Below are positions 10,441 to 20,826 of a stretch of DNA of 64,000 nt, piece by piece. The position numbers and the translations under genes were made by a program. Each line of letters opens with the position of its first letter. Position 1 is the stretch's first letter. This DNA comes from Ostrinia nubilalis (Eukaryota; Arthropoda; Insecta; Lepidoptera; Crambidae), in NCBI RefSeq assembly GCF_963855985.1, contig NC_087118.1, forward strand, positions 434,001-498,000, read 5' to 3'. The notes beneath the pieces were generated by a model that saw only the letters and a list, made by a program, of their open reading frames with translations, had not been told where the DNA came from and made no database searches.

Positions 10441-11668
10441 TTGTGTTTTATACCGATATTGATACATTTATTTAGATGTAATTTAGTTATTAACAAAGCA
10501 CAAATTAACTTAGTTTCAGTTATTTAAGTATCCGAACCACTACTTCTTGCACTAAATACTCTTGTAAGACTATCAGATCCTGTGTGTTTAGCAAAAATTC
10601 GTATTAATGATGGTGGTAAAACGTGGTAAAATGATCGGTCTTTATGAGTACAAGATCCATTTTAAATTCTGTCTCTCTCTTCAGTGAACCGTTATCATAG
10701 TAATCGTGATAAATATTCATCTTTCCATTAGCATTAGTTCATTTATCAGCTTCTGCGTGTATTGCCAGCGTGACAAGGTATGTATCTTTACGTCTTTCAA
10801 AGCAGTAAGCAACAATCGGTGCGTCCCTAATTATAAAATGACACAAGTTTGTATGTATTTTAAAGAATATTGTCATCAAAAGGATATAATGGTCAGACGT
10901 TTAAAAATGCCACAACCTGATACAAAACTGTTGCCATCTTTTCGTATGTATGATGAGCAGTCAGTATTCTTTTCAGATAGTACTTGATCGACCACGCCAG
11001 CTTTCCGCAGACCTCCACAGATTGGACTTGCCACTGGAATGTAGTGCCATTAAGTGCCTTCTATATCCTAGTGTTGACCCTATTTGTCCAGTAAATTGCA
11101 TTATTTTTCCAGGCCTTATGAAATTCCATTTCCAAGACTTCTATAGTTTTGTTCCCTTGGACTTCAAAATTTGAAAGGGTCCTTCAAAATCGTCTCCCTT
11201 GTTCATGAATTGTCTAGATTGAGTAACTTGCTGTTCTGGTAAATCTCCCATTACTTACTTTAGCAGTAGCATTCAATTTAGCACAATTGAAATAGGTATC
11301 TACTTATTTTCTCGCCAATGGTTTCGCCTTGATAATCCAAAATGTGGAGCTGAGTCAGCTTTCTTGTGAATTAACATGATGTCAGTATTAATATAAACTT
11401 TTTCGACAATCTCCATGACGCGGTTTGCAACAATAGATTTGCACCTATTCGTCTCTCCAGACAGCTAGGCGATCACAATAGAAAAATCTGTTCATAGTGT
11501 GCGAACATCTGTGAGGTTGGTATTCTTCACAACATTATTCCTTCTCATTTGCTTCATCCAGTTTACTCAAAGCAGCACATAGCTCAAGACGTAGTAAAAG
11601 AAAAACAGGTTTCAGAGAGCACTTGAGTTTTTTAGCAATTAATTTCGTTTCAAACCCTTCATCTAGTT

Positions 11669-11896
11669 CAAGGCTGCTCAACTTTTTGAAGAGTCGGGCC
11701 AAACGGTGGATTCAGTCGTTAACGATGGGCCACCTACATTTTTGACAGCTAACTTCAGAGAGATCTTAGTTTGTACTGTGCTCGGTGGGATTTTTTATAT
11801 GGTGCGTTTTTTTTTTCAAACTGTACATGCGCGGGCCACTTAAAATTCTTTTGGGGGCCACTCTGTGGCCCGCGGGCCTGGAGTTGAGCAGCCTTG
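11669..11896. mobile_element. hAT-type MITE
   Basis: It begins CAAGGCTGCTCAACTTTTTG and ends GTTGAGCAGCCTTG, an inverted repeat of at least 14 bp. The flanks are ATCTAGTT (11661-11668) and ATCTAGTA (11897-11904), an 8-bp duplication with one mismatch, which is the hAT signature. Internal words such as GGGCCACT and GGCCCGCGGGCC recall a widespread animal hAT MITE type. No coding capacity is present. Confidence 0.8.
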
Positions 11897-11959
11897 ATCT
11901 AGTAGATCTTATGTGAACGGCTGCAGTATAATGCACTTACAGAGGCATCGCTAAATTTA

Positions 11960-12205
11960 TTATAATTATTGTATTTTTACTCGGCCTGCATCTGGCCTTC
12001 CAGCAACCTTTATCAGGTCGTCGGACCACCTTGTCGGTGGATGTCCCAACGCTGTGTTTTACGGTACGTGGCCTCCGCTCCATAACCTTGCTGGCCCATC
12101 GGCCGTCAGTTCTGCGTACTATGTGCTTCCAACCGTGCGATGTGGAAGTCATTGGGGGAGGCCTATGTTCAGCAGTGGACGTCCTGTAGCTGAAATGATG
12201 ATGCT
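11960..12205. pseudogene. RTE-clade LINE 3'-end fragments, two orientations
   Basis: On the minus strand, 12,150 to 11,970 reads RRTDGRWASKVMERRPRT and then, after a one-base frame change, HPPTRWSDDLIKVAG. This is the C-terminal block of lepidopteran RTE polymerases. Immediately to the right, 12,150-12,205 on the plus strand reads EAYVQQWTSC with a stop, followed by an ATGATGATG tail, which is the very end of the same kind of ORF. The two pieces are therefore head-to-head, an internal inversion typical of twin priming or later rearrangement. Confidence 0.65.
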
Positions 12206-12854
12206 GACGTATTTTTTCTCTCTATCTATACCAATCTATATCTGTATTTTGTCAATATGAATCAAATCCTGCCGTATCTTAATCCAATCTTTTTCTAATG
12301 AGTTACTTATCTTTCTATCCTTATTATTTTTTTATCAGCCAAAGTTTTTGTTTTGAAACAAATAAATACTTTCTTATTTCCATTAGAATCTTAGCCATGA
12401 CTGTACTTGGAGCTAAGCTCCAGCCAAGGGGATCAAAAAGTTTGATCAGATGTATCAGATAAAATGTTACGTTTCATGATTGGTTTTGCAATTTGTGGTA
12501 TATTCACATTGTATTTAAATTTGTCCTCAAATTCCATTCAATACCCAATGCTTGGACTATTCCATCAAGGTTCATGAAACTACTTTAGCACTAGCTGATC
12601 TTTTGTTGTCTTCTATTGTTGACTTCATAAACTCAACGCAGAACTAGGTAGTAAAAGGTATTTGACCGCATTTGCATGTGATGTTAAGTGAGATGCAGTA
12701 TAAGATGGTAGATCTACCTGTAAGTGCCTATAAGGTCTGCATTATAGTGTTCAGGAGAGAGCAGCAGGCAGCGACCTGTTCGCATTATAGTATTGATGTG
12801 TAACCTGGTGGATGGTCATATCAGATGTATTATTATCTGTAATTACATTTGTCA

Positions 12855-13075
12855 CCAACCCCTACTCTTCCCGCGGGTGTCGTAAGAGGCGACTTAGGGA
12901 CTACATACAGCAACGAGAACGGGCAGCAGCGCTCTCTGAAATACATCAATTTTTTTTAATCTGCGATCTCCAACCCGCCTGCCAAGCGTGGGGATTATGG
13001 CAAAACCCTCCACTATAGTGGAGGAGGCTCATAGCCCAGCAGTGGACTGTAAAGGGCTGTTGATGATGATAATGA
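12855..13075 (+). repeat. Lepidopteran short repeat with ATGATGATGA tail
   Basis: It contains GGGTGTCGTAAGAGGCGACT, ACGGGCAGCAGCG, CAACCCGCCTGCCAAGCGTG and AGCCCAGCAGTGGACTGTA. It ends in a TGATGATGATAATGAT simple repeat. I recognise this word order from a very common lepidopteran interspersed repeat (a LINE 3' end or SINE). It interrupts the fossil pol. Confidence 0.7.
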
Positions 13076-13596
13076 TTATCTGTAAGTTCTCATTAAATTA
13101 TAGCATTATAGCTTCAATTGACCAGTCCGCTCCTGATAAAAGGTCTTTGATATAAAAATATTGTTCTATTATTTTATAGAAATCGGCACTTTTCGGTAAT
13201 TCGGTCTCCAAATAATGCACTGGTAATTCGAATCATTTTTTGTCACATAAATCTGAAGATCATCTTCATAATGTCATCTATGAAGCAAACACGTTTCATC
13301 TCTTTATAATATTTCTCGGGTCTTCTTGCAGCTGAGAACTGCTTGTGGGTTCACTTACAAGCAGTTCGTTATTCAGTGAAATATAAATCGAACCTTAACA
13401 CGAAGCATCAAATACAATCGTGCGCGAGTTGTCTCCGTATTATTCCAGACGACCGCATGAAGTATACTGTCATTCTTGTTTCTTCTTCTTTTTCAGGTAG
13501 GTACCTTGTTTTATAAAAAAAATCTGTGTTCGTTAATCTTTTTCAGGTCTGATTTCTGCAACTTTCTTTCTAACTGAACGGACCTCTGTGTGGTTA

Positions 13597-13815
13597 TTTT
13601 TTTGGGTTTTTTTTAATGGAAAGGAGGCAAACGAGCAGACAAATCACCTGATGGTAAGTGATTACCCACCGCCCATAGACACCCGCTCCTCGGTGAGTTA
13701 CAGGTGCGTTGATATTCTTTAAGGTATTAGAGTCTCCTCTTGAAAGATTGTAGATCGTATTGGTCCGCAAATACTGCAAACGGCAGTTAATTCCTCGGTT
13801 TGGTGTCTGCAAATG
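13597..13815. repeat. Common lepidopteran interspersed repeat
   Basis: The words GGAGGCAAACGAGCAGACAA, CACCTGATGGTAAGTGAT and ACCGCCCATAGACA are typical of a repeat often seen next to lepidopteran microsatellites. A T-rich run at 13,597-13,614 sits at its left end. It has no coding content. Confidence 0.7.
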
Positions 13816-13984
13816 GTGATTGTGGATTTTCTGTTTTAAATGGTAATTTTACAACATAAATCTATCTACCGTTACCGTAAAAAAAATGTCCTGAAGCAGT
13901 GGTAGGGTTTATACTGGGGAGTGTAAAACTATCAGTGCTTTATAAAAGTCTACTTGCAAAAATAAATGAGTAATATGAGTTTTA

Positions 13985-14101
13985 TGCCCGTTTTCACCAT
14001 TAATCCCAAATTTTTAAGTGACCCCTATAAAAAACAAAATTCCTGGTATGTATTACCATAGGGGTCACTTACAAATTAGGTATTGATGGTGAAAACGGGC
14101 A
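13985..14101. mobile_element. 117-bp foldback MITE, TSD TTA
   Basis: The ends TGCCCGTTTTCACCATTAAT and the inverted counterpart ending GGTGAAAACGGGCA pair over most of the element. The inner GTGACCCCTAT also pairs with ATAGGGGTCAC. TTA occurs on both sides (13982-13984 and 14102-14104). The TWA-type duplication suggests a Harbinger-related MITE, but the family assignment is inference. Confidence 0.8.
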
Positions 14102-14666
14102 TTAGTCCTTTTGATAGCTTGTCTCTCCCTAAAAATGCAATTTCCGAAAATTATAACATTGTTACGCAAAAATATTGTAACATTTTTATTTTGAATAAAG
14201 CTATAATTTTAAATACTACCATAAGTAATGTAATATTTCACAAGGTAAAAGTACGTTATCCTTTTTACGAATTTATTTAATTACGAATAGTTCGAGGAAA
14301 AACTACGTAAACCACACTTACACGTTGAATGCACGACTAAATCTGAACGCCAATAAATAGTTATCAGCAATAATACCAAACAGCAAGTATTCTTTAACAT
14401 GTCAACAATGCAATATTCATAATTACAACAACAAGTGTTAAAATTTGTTTCGCGGAATAAGTACGCAACGCTCTTTTTTACGTTTTTCTCAAAACCTATT
14501 AAGTGTATTTTAAATATAAATACATAGGCCCCTCACAGACATTTTTAGCTATCATTTGATGTATAACACATATTTTTAATAATGGTAATACATTTTTAAA
14601 ACAGTTTTTTTACGCTCCTGAAAAGTTGGCATTTTTCACTTGCGTACTTATTCCAGGAAGGGTGCG

Positions 14667-15377
14667 ATTTATTCGGACAATGGCACAAATTATATTGGAG
14701 CTAAACGGATGCTTTCCGAGTTGCATACGTTTTTGAGCTCAAAATATTTTCGTACAGAGTTCGCTCACATTTTAGCTGAAAACCGCATTAATTGGATTTT
14801 GAATACGCCCGCAGCAAGCCATTTCGGTGGCAATTGGGAAACCAATGTAAAGAGCCTTAAGTCTCACTTATACCGCGTAATTGGTGAGCAAATTCTTAGT
14901 TTTGAAGAGTTGAGTACAGTGCTTGCGCAAGTAGAGGCTGTAATGAACAGTAGACCGCTGTGTAGGACGCTCTCTAGCGACCCATCTGAGCCTTTAGCTT
15001 TGACTCCCGCGCATTTTCTTACTTTGACGCCGCTTAAGTATTTGCCCGCTAGAAATATTGATGAAGATAGATTACATCTACTTTCGCGACACTCTTTGTT
15101 AGATAGATTGGTTCAATCGTTTTGGAAACGATGGAAGTCTGAGTACTTGCATACTTTGCAGTCGCGACAGAAGTGGAACACGTCTGCTAACCCTATCACT
15201 GTCGGGACTGTTGTAGTTCTCTCCACAGAGAACGTACCACCGCTTCATTGGCCCTTGGGCATAGTTGAGGAAGTTTTTCCGGGTTCTAATGGGGTTACTC
15301 GCATTGTCCGCGTCAGGACTACAACCGGATCATATCTACGCCCGGTTATACGTCTCTGTCCCTTACCTAATCAGTAA
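14667..15377 (+). pseudogene. pol: BEL/Pao pol, part 2: integrase core and C-terminus
   Basis: After the insertion the integrase continues with YSDNGTNY (second catalytic aspartate) and HFGGNWETNVKS (catalytic glutamate). It then runs into the C-terminal region with PPLHWPLGIVEEVFPG, which corresponds to the DUF5641-type domain usual at the end of BEL/Pao pol. It ends at TAA 15375-15377, about 90 bp before the polypurine tract. Apart from the separating insertion this part is open throughout. Confidence 0.9.
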
Positions 15378-15468
15378 GACTTCTCTCGCAAGCAAGTTAG
15401 GTTAGGAATTTAGTTTAGTTTAGATTAGTTACATGCCTCATTGGAATTTTGTTTGAAGGTGATCCTTC

Positions 15469-15482
15469 AAGAGGGGGGGGAA
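15469..15482 (+). other. Polypurine tract of the BEL/Pao element
   Basis: AAGAGGGGGGGGAA directly abuts the 3' LTR start TGGTTGCG. This is the expected plus-strand primer position and composition. Confidence 0.9.
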
Positions 15483-16144
15483 TGGTTGCGCCATAAATTA
15501 AAGAGTTGGTTTGTTATCCGCGTGCAAAATGCATCTCCTACTCCCATCCTTATCCCGCACGTATTACTAGAAGAGTACGAGTATATTTGGCGCCACCGGC
15601 GGCTTCCGCGTCATCCACGAGAGGTCGCTACTGTTGGTTTTTCGAGTTTCATCGCACGCACCGCCGGGAAGTGATGACTGCGTGACCGCTCCTCTGATTT
15701 AATTGTTTCTCCCGCTAATTAGACTTTGTAATCGGTATACCTTGAACCTATGTGTCTGTGGACGTGTAACTTGCTAAAAGTGCTACGTAAAGTGCGTCTT
15801 TTCGTCTTGGAAGAGGGATTATCCTGGCCGCCCATTTGCTCGACCGCGTGGTACCACGAGGCACCGGAAAGAAGCCCTTGCGACTCCATCTACGACAACC
15901 AGGAACTCAAGGTACGTGCAATCCTCTCCTTCTTCCACCGGGCTGTTTCTTATTGTTGTTTCTCCCGCCCAGCCCGGCACTTCCAGCATTTTGCACGAGG
16001 TGTACCGACCGCCATTTTTGCCATCACTTCTTGTAGACTCCGCTTTATTGAAAACCCCGCAAAATAATTTAGATACAGTCCACTTGTTCTTTGCTCCCCT
16101 TTTGCCCCCTTAACTATGATTTAACGTATAATTACGCTCATCCA
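15483..16144 (+). repeat. 3' LTR of the BEL/Pao element
   Basis: It is 662 bp, with the same boundaries and sequence as 4243-4904 apart from one C/T difference I noticed. It is followed by the TSD CTATT. Confidence 0.95.
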
Positions 16145-16149
16145 CTATT

Positions 16150-16857
16150 TGTACCACTGAGACAAACTAAAAATTGTTTTGAGTTAAGATTAAATTATCA
16201 CTTATGATTGGATGTAATACTAATTTGCAAACTACTACCTTTAACCATAATTATGGTAAAACATGAATATTCATCAACTGAAAACTACCTTGTCTTATAA
16301 AACCTACTATAACGAAAATAAAGATAAAAGCCAAAAAGTACAAGTGCATTTTAGTCAAATATAAAGAAAGTATCATGAATAGTAGGTATGCAAGTCCCAC
16401 AACTCTGAAAGCCATCCCTGTGACTATAGATTTCAAAATAATGTAATCATCCCTGTGATTTCGAACATGGTAATAGTCAATTGAAAAAAAAATAATAACA
16501 CGGGCCTTCTATTTCTGCATTTCGGTGTTTGAAGGGCTCCAGAACAGCCGATAAATGACTTAGCGGCGTAACATTGACGTGAGGGTTGTTAGAAATATTT
16601 TAAAAACATGGCCATAATGTTCCTTGAGTTTTGCCTGTACGGCAGAAAGGAGAAGAAAAAAAAATTGAAGTGGGCTGGCCTTCTTTATCCCGCTTCTGAT
16701 GTCGGAGAACGGTCAGAAGGGGCAGGACATTATGTTTCACCAGGAAGTTAAATAAAACGATGTATAGTTTTTGCACTATAGATTGTTGTATTTCGGTAAG
16801 AATACAATAATAACAATAATAATATTCGAGCAGTCTCACACACAGGACCGAGACAAT
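16150..16857. other. No supported gene
   Basis: AT-rich sequence with an A-run near 16,484. The segment 16,600-16,857 (purine-rich AGAAAGGAGAAG, then TTAAATAAAACG) looks like part of a longer repeat ending at the 286-bp copy, but I cannot identify it. The open frames are not recognisable. Confidence 0.5.
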
Positions 16858-17143
16858 AATACCGAGCGGCGGGTAAGGCCAGAATGCCACGACTACGGTC
16901 GTGCTCGTTCTTTTATACAGCCATCCCCACCCAAACCGGCTAGCAGGTAGCGCCCGACCTGTCTCGGTACGGTCAATACAACTCCTTTTACTTACTGCAA
17001 ACTATTTTATAACATAACTAGACATTTACAATAAATCAAATTATAATTTATTACATTTAAAATTAATGTTGTTATTATTATTTGGTTTTATTTTTATTAA
17101 AATGATTACTAAGTAATTACATGACAATCAATATTCTACGACA
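16858..17143. repeat. 286-bp repeat, copy A (uninterrupted)
   Basis: It starts AATACCGAGCGGCGGGTAAG and ends ATTCTACGACA. The same 286 bp occur as copy B around the LINE (17487-17522 plus 23136-23385). On the minus strand both copies begin TGTCGTAG, so an LTR origin is conceivable, but they do not end in CA and I see no primer site next to them. Confidence 0.8.
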
Positions 17144-17275
17144 CGGCCTTCCTGACGCTTCACACGTCCTCGGGTGATGAGTACTCTTAAGAATCATCTG
17201 CAAATGAGATAAAATTTATGGATTATATTGCTCGGCCAAACCTGACTTCAAAAAAATGAGGGTACTTTCTACTCA

Positions 17276-17395
17276 GAGTTTTTATACTACTTACTCAAAG
17301 GGTTCATACTACTCAAAGGGTACATACTACTCAAAGGGTTCATACTACTCAAATGGTTTATACTACTCAAAGATTTCATACTACTCGAAGATCTT
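17276..17395. repeat. 18-19 bp tandem repeat
   Basis: About six copies of a unit like CATACTACTCAAAGGGTT, drifting to GGTT, GATTT and GATCT variants at the right end. It lies between the two 286-bp copies. Confidence 0.8.
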
Positions 17396-17889
17396 ATAAA
17401 TGATCAACACAAAGGAAATTCTTCAATAAAACTAAAATTGTATTTTATATTATATCTTCTATACACAAAATTGACACAAGTTACTGAATACCGAGCGGCG
17501 GGTAAGGCCAGAATGCCACGACTTTTTTTTTTTTTTTTTTGAAGGGACGCGCGCTGGTAGCTTGAGGAGCTTTTCCAGCTTCACCGGGCAGAGTGGCGAG
17601 TACAGAAGGTACTCTAGCCGTTTGGCGATCGTCGGTGCGCGTGCCGACGAGGCCGAGTGTGGGCTTCGCGAAGCGAAGCCCAGGCTCGTCCGCGTCGGTC
17701 GCAGACCGACGTTCGCGATCGGGCCGTATCGAGCGCATAAGGCGCCCGATCAGTGGCGAACCCAACTAGAGGGTTGCCCACCGCGGTGTTGGACCAAAGT
17801 CCAGCCTACGGCGGGCTCACTCTAGTGGGCCCGATCGAGGGGGACTACGGACGCGGCCTGAGGGCGCCACGGTAGGCTCGGACCTCGGC

Positions 17890-20826
17890 TCAGGCCGTGT
17901 CCGGGGGACGGATTGGGGAGAACCGGCCCGGTACATGTCTGTACCGTCCAAAATGGAAAGCAGGGCCTCGTACTCGCCGGCGAGTACGGTGTAACGAGCT
18001 ACTGTGTTGTGGAGTAGTTGGCGTGCTTAAGGCAGTGATGTCTGTGTTCAGAAATTCGGTAATAGGATCGTCCGGGTCGTCTAGGACATGCCTAGGTCGT
18101 CGGTATTGGGCAGCGACATCTTTCTGGGGTGTATACGTGGCGGCGCTAACGATAAGAGGGTTCTTGTGGTTGATCGCTTTATCAAAGTAGCGGCGAGAGG
18201 CTTCTTTCATAAAGTGATCGATCGATGGGATCTCGAAATCTCTATGGAGATTCGTATTACGCACGAACCACGGGGCATCCGCGGCTCGGCGTAAGAATTT
18301 GTTTTGGAGGGTCTGGAATTTCTTAAGGTCTGTGCAGGAAGTGTGAGCAAACACCGGACTGGCGTAAGTCAACACTGGACGGATGCAGGTTTTGTAAATT
18401 GTCAACTTATTTCTAAGTGACAATTTACTTTTCCTTCCAACTAGGTGGTAGAGTCGGTGGATGTAGTGGTTTGCACGGCTCAAGACGCGTCTGAGGTGCG
18501 GAGCGAACGTTAATCTCTGGTCGAGGGTGACACCTAAGTATTTGGCCTCACTTTTCCAAGGAATAGTTTGGTCAAATAAGGTGAGATGGGTGGGGACATT
18601 AGGACGAGTGCGAACCGGAGGACGTTTCGCAGACAAAGCCCTAGAAAAGTACACTGCTGCACTTTTTTCGGGATTTACCTCGATACGCCACTTCCTGAAC
18701 CATTCGCCTAATTGTGTGACTGCGCGTTGGAGCGCCAAGATGACGTAATTCCGATTACGTCCGGACTTGTAGAGTGCGGTGTCGTCCGCAAAGAGGGCTA
18801 AATCCGTATTCGGATATTTGGGGATGTCATTGACGTACAATGAAAAGAGGATGGGCGAGAGCACGGAGCCCTGGGGGACTCCGGCTCTTATGGGGCGGGG
18901 GGAGGAGAGGGAGCCATCTACTCGGTAACGAAAGGTGCGATTCGATAAAAAGTCACGTAAGATGTGCACGAGACTGTCAGGCACACCGAGTTCGTAAAGC
19001 TTGTAAATCAAGCCGTTGTGCCAGACTTTATCGAATGCCTTCGCTACGTCGAAGAATAGCACTCCTGTCCCTACGGGTGGCTTAGCAGTGAGGCCGCTAA
19101 GTATGTGCTCCGTTAAGCGGTGCACCTGTTGTACGCAGGAATGTGAGGCGCGGAAGCCAAACTGTTCGTTTATTAAGAGATTATTAGAAAAAACATAATC
19201 TCTTAATCGAGAGACAATTATACGTTCGTATATCTTACCCATGGTCTTTAAGAGACTGATGGGTCTGTAGCTTGTGGGGTCAGCCAGTTTCTTACCGGGC
19301 TTCGGGATGCCAATGACTTCTGCCTCTTTCCACGCGTCGGGAAAGATGCAGTGAGACATGGCCGCGTTGAAAATGGCAACCAAGAGGTATACTAGGGGGG
19401 CGGGCAGGGCGCGTAAGACTCTATTAGAGATACGGTCCGGGCCGGGGGCTTTGTTGGGACGGAAACCTTTGATTATCGTTTGCACCTCGTCGACGTTGGT
19501 CGGGTCTAGGGTTGTGGTCGGATGGAGGGCGGCTCTACGTTCGACTTCGCTGTCCACCATGCGGAGGTGGGCAGAGTCTACTGGGAGGGTACTGGGGGAG
19601 CACTGTGCTTCTAGACTGTCGGCTAGACATTCGGCTTTGGCGTCGTCGTCAAACGCAAGCGTTTGATCGGGACGTAAAAGCGGTGGCGTGGACGCTACGG
19701 TGTCAGACTTAAAGGCTCTCGTCAACTTCCAATAGGCTTGGTGAGATGGCGAGATTTCTTTAAGTAGATCATCCCACTGATTGTTACGGAGTTCCGCGAT
19801 ACGAGCCTTGACAGCGCGCTGTAAGGAACGTAGGCGGACTCTGTTTTCCTCGGTTGGATAAGCGTCATAATCGCGAGTGGCTGCGTTCTTTGCCCTCAAT
19901 AGTTCTCGCGCGTCGTCCGGCAACCTGAGACGGTGGTTAGCCATCGCAGGCACTTGCCTAGACGAGTCGCCGATGGCGACCGAGATGTGACTAGTGAGCG
20001 CATCGATCGCGTTAATAGTTTCGTGAGGCGAAACTATATCGTCGGGGATTGAGGACAGTTGTGGGCTCTGACAGTTCCCAAGTTTTACCTTGAGTTTGTC
20101 CCAGTCCACAATTGTCTTCATAGTGGGTGTAGACTCAGGAGAGCCTAGTTGTAGTACGACCGGGCGATGGTCAGAAGTGAGCGCGTGCATGGTTTCTATA
20201 GAGTGTAGGCGGAGGCCTATATTCTTTAGAATTGCCATGTCCAGAATGTCGGGCCGATGCTCGACATTGTAAGGATAGTGAGTGGGCGTCATAGGGACTA
20301 AGATATCAAAGATGAGTTCCTCAGAGAGTTCGCTTAACATGTTGCCATTGGCAGTGGATGTTACGCAACCCCAATGAGTGTGTTTGCTATTAAAGTCGCC
20401 GCCAAGAATGACTGCACTATTCATAGCAAAGAGGGCCTGAAAGTCGCTCCTTAAGGGAGTCTTGTTCGGGGAGAGGTAAACCGAGCCGATGAGGATGGGC
20501 TCGTGTCCAGTCATGGCTAGCCGACAGAGTGAGACTTCTAGGTTAGAGAGAGAAGGGGGATCGACTAAAGCACAGTGCAGAGAACGCTTATAATAAATAA
20601 GCGTGCCGCCGCCACGTGTGGGCCTATCGTGTCTAATGATATTGTAGTTCGCTATCCTAGGATTGCGAATAGAGGGTGTTAGGAGGGTCTCTTGAACCAG
20701 AAAGATGTCGACCTGGTGGTCGGTAAGGAACTGAGTAACCTCGTCCTTCTGCTGTCTAAGACCGTTAGCGTTGAAAAAAGCTAAGGTGATTGACCGGGGT
20801 TTGATCCTAGCGGTGGGATTAGCCAT
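17890..20826 (-). CDS. LINE ORF2: AP endonuclease and reverse transcriptase
   Basis: A protein of about 978 residues that nicks the target and reverse transcribes the LINE RNA. The N-terminal third is an APE-type endonuclease (FFNANGLRQQK, FLVQETLL, GGDFNSKHTHWG, SDHRPVVLQL). The middle is the reverse transcriptase (YRPISLLKTMGKIYERII, FFDVAKAFDKVW, AGVPQGSVLSPILF, LALFADDTALY), with FADD as the catalytic motif. This pattern is that of the jockey clade. The frame is open upstream to 20859, but only from a TTG. The first ATG is at 20826-20824 and overlaps the ORF1 stop as TAATG, so I choose that start. The C-terminus carries a post-RT region shared with the truncated copy at 2276-2788. Confidence 0.93.
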   Translation of the reverse strand: MANPTARIKPRSITLAFFNANGLRQQKDEVTQFLTDHQVDIFLVQETLLTPSIRNPRIANYNIIRHDRPTRGGGTLIYYKRSLHCALVDPPSLSNLEVSLCRLAMTGHEPILIGSVYLSPNKTPLRSDFQALFAMNSAVILGGDFNSKHTHWGCVTSTANGNMLSELSEELIFDILVPMTPTHYPYNVEHRPDILDMAILKNIGLRLHSIETMHALTSDHRPVVLQLGSPESTPTMKTIVDWDKLKVKLGNCQSPQLSSIPDDIVSPHETINAIDALTSHISVAIGDSSRQVPAMANHRLRLPDDARELLRAKNAATRDYDAYPTEENRVRLRSLQRAVKARIAELRNNQWDDLLKEISPSHQAYWKLTRAFKSDTVASTPPLLRPDQTLAFDDDAKAECLADSLEAQCSPSTLPVDSAHLRMVDSEVERRAALHPTTTLDPTNVDEVQTIIKGFRPNKAPGPDRISNRVLRALPAPLVYLLVAIFNAAMSHCIFPDAWKEAEVIGIPKPGKKLADPTSYRPISLLKTMGKIYERIIVSRLRDYVFSNNLLINEQFGFRASHSCVQQVHRLTEHILSGLTAKPPVGTGVLFFDVAKAFDKVWHNGLIYKLYELGVPDSLVHILRDFLSNRTFRYRVDGSLSSPRPIRAGVPQGSVLSPILFSLYVNDIPKYPNTDLALFADDTALYKSGRNRNYVILALQRAVTQLGEWFRKWRIEVNPEKSAAVYFSRALSAKRPPVRTRPNVPTHLTLFDQTIPWKSEAKYLGVTLDQRLTFAPHLRRVLSRANHYIHRLYHLVGRKSKLSLRNKLTIYKTCIRPVLTYASPVFAHTSCTDLKKFQTLQNKFLRRAADAPWFVRNTNLHRDFEIPSIDHFMKEASRRYFDKAINHKNPLIVSAATYTPQKDVAAQYRRPRHVLDDPDDPITEFLNTDITALSTPTTPQHSSSLHRTRRRVRGPAFHFGRYRHVPGRFSPIRPPDTA

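Larger units (their letters stand above)
10980..13340 (-). pseudogene. Fossil BEL/Pao pol fragment (RT, connection, RNase H), antisense
   Basis: This is heavily decayed, but several hallmark blocks appear on the minus strand in the right order. Near 13,230 is IRITSALFGDR (or its neighbouring-frame equivalent YQCIIW), from the RT. Near 13,140 is YIKDLLSGAD, where YVDD is expected. Near 12,430 is LFDPLGW with VMAKILM, the connection region typical of BEL/Pao. Near 11,590 is LLRLELCAALS, from RNase H, and near 11,430 is SIVANRVMEIVEK. Frames change and stops occur between blocks. Nested insertions (11,669-11,896; about 11,960-12,205; about 12,855-13,075) separate the parts. It is distinct from the host BEL element, in which it lies inverted. 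Confidence 0.7.
9898..14666. mobile_element. 4.77-kb terminal-inverted-repeat element carrying fossil cargo
   Basis: The ends are inverted repeats, CGCACCCCCCCTGGAACAAG on the left and CGCACCCTTCCTGGAATAAG read inward on the right. They match at 25 of 29 positions, and all four differences are C/T transitions. The 4-bp TSD ATTT is at 9894-9897 and 14667-14670; removing the insert with one TSD restores the integrase reading frame. I find no transposase for these ends. The interior holds a decayed antisense BEL/Pao pol, a hAT MITE, an RTE scrap, two lepidopteran repeats and a small TTA-flanked MITE. The T/A next to the ends makes the exact TSD length (2 to 4 bp) slightly ambiguous. The superfamily is not assigned. 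Confidence 0.8.
4243..16144 (+). mobile_element. Full-length BEL/Pao LTR retrotransposon with nested insertion
   Basis: The 662-bp LTRs (4243-4904 and 15483-16144) begin TGGTTGCGCC and end CTCATCCA. They flank a primer binding site, gag-protease, pol and a polypurine tract. The 5-bp TSD CTATT is present at 4238-4242 and 16145-16149. I noticed one LTR mismatch (C/T near 4710 and 15950), so the insertion is young. The polyprotein order gag, aspartic protease, RT, RNase H, integrase is that of BEL/Pao. Two defects are seen: a frame change at the protease/RT boundary near 7070, and the 4.77-kb element at 9898-14666 inside the integrase. I see no envelope gene. Confidence 0.95.

Noticed and set aside
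16858..17486. LTR pair for a small retroelement formed by the 286-bp repeats
   Set aside because: The repeats do not end in CA, no TGG primer site follows, and no clean TSD was found; kept only as a repeat.
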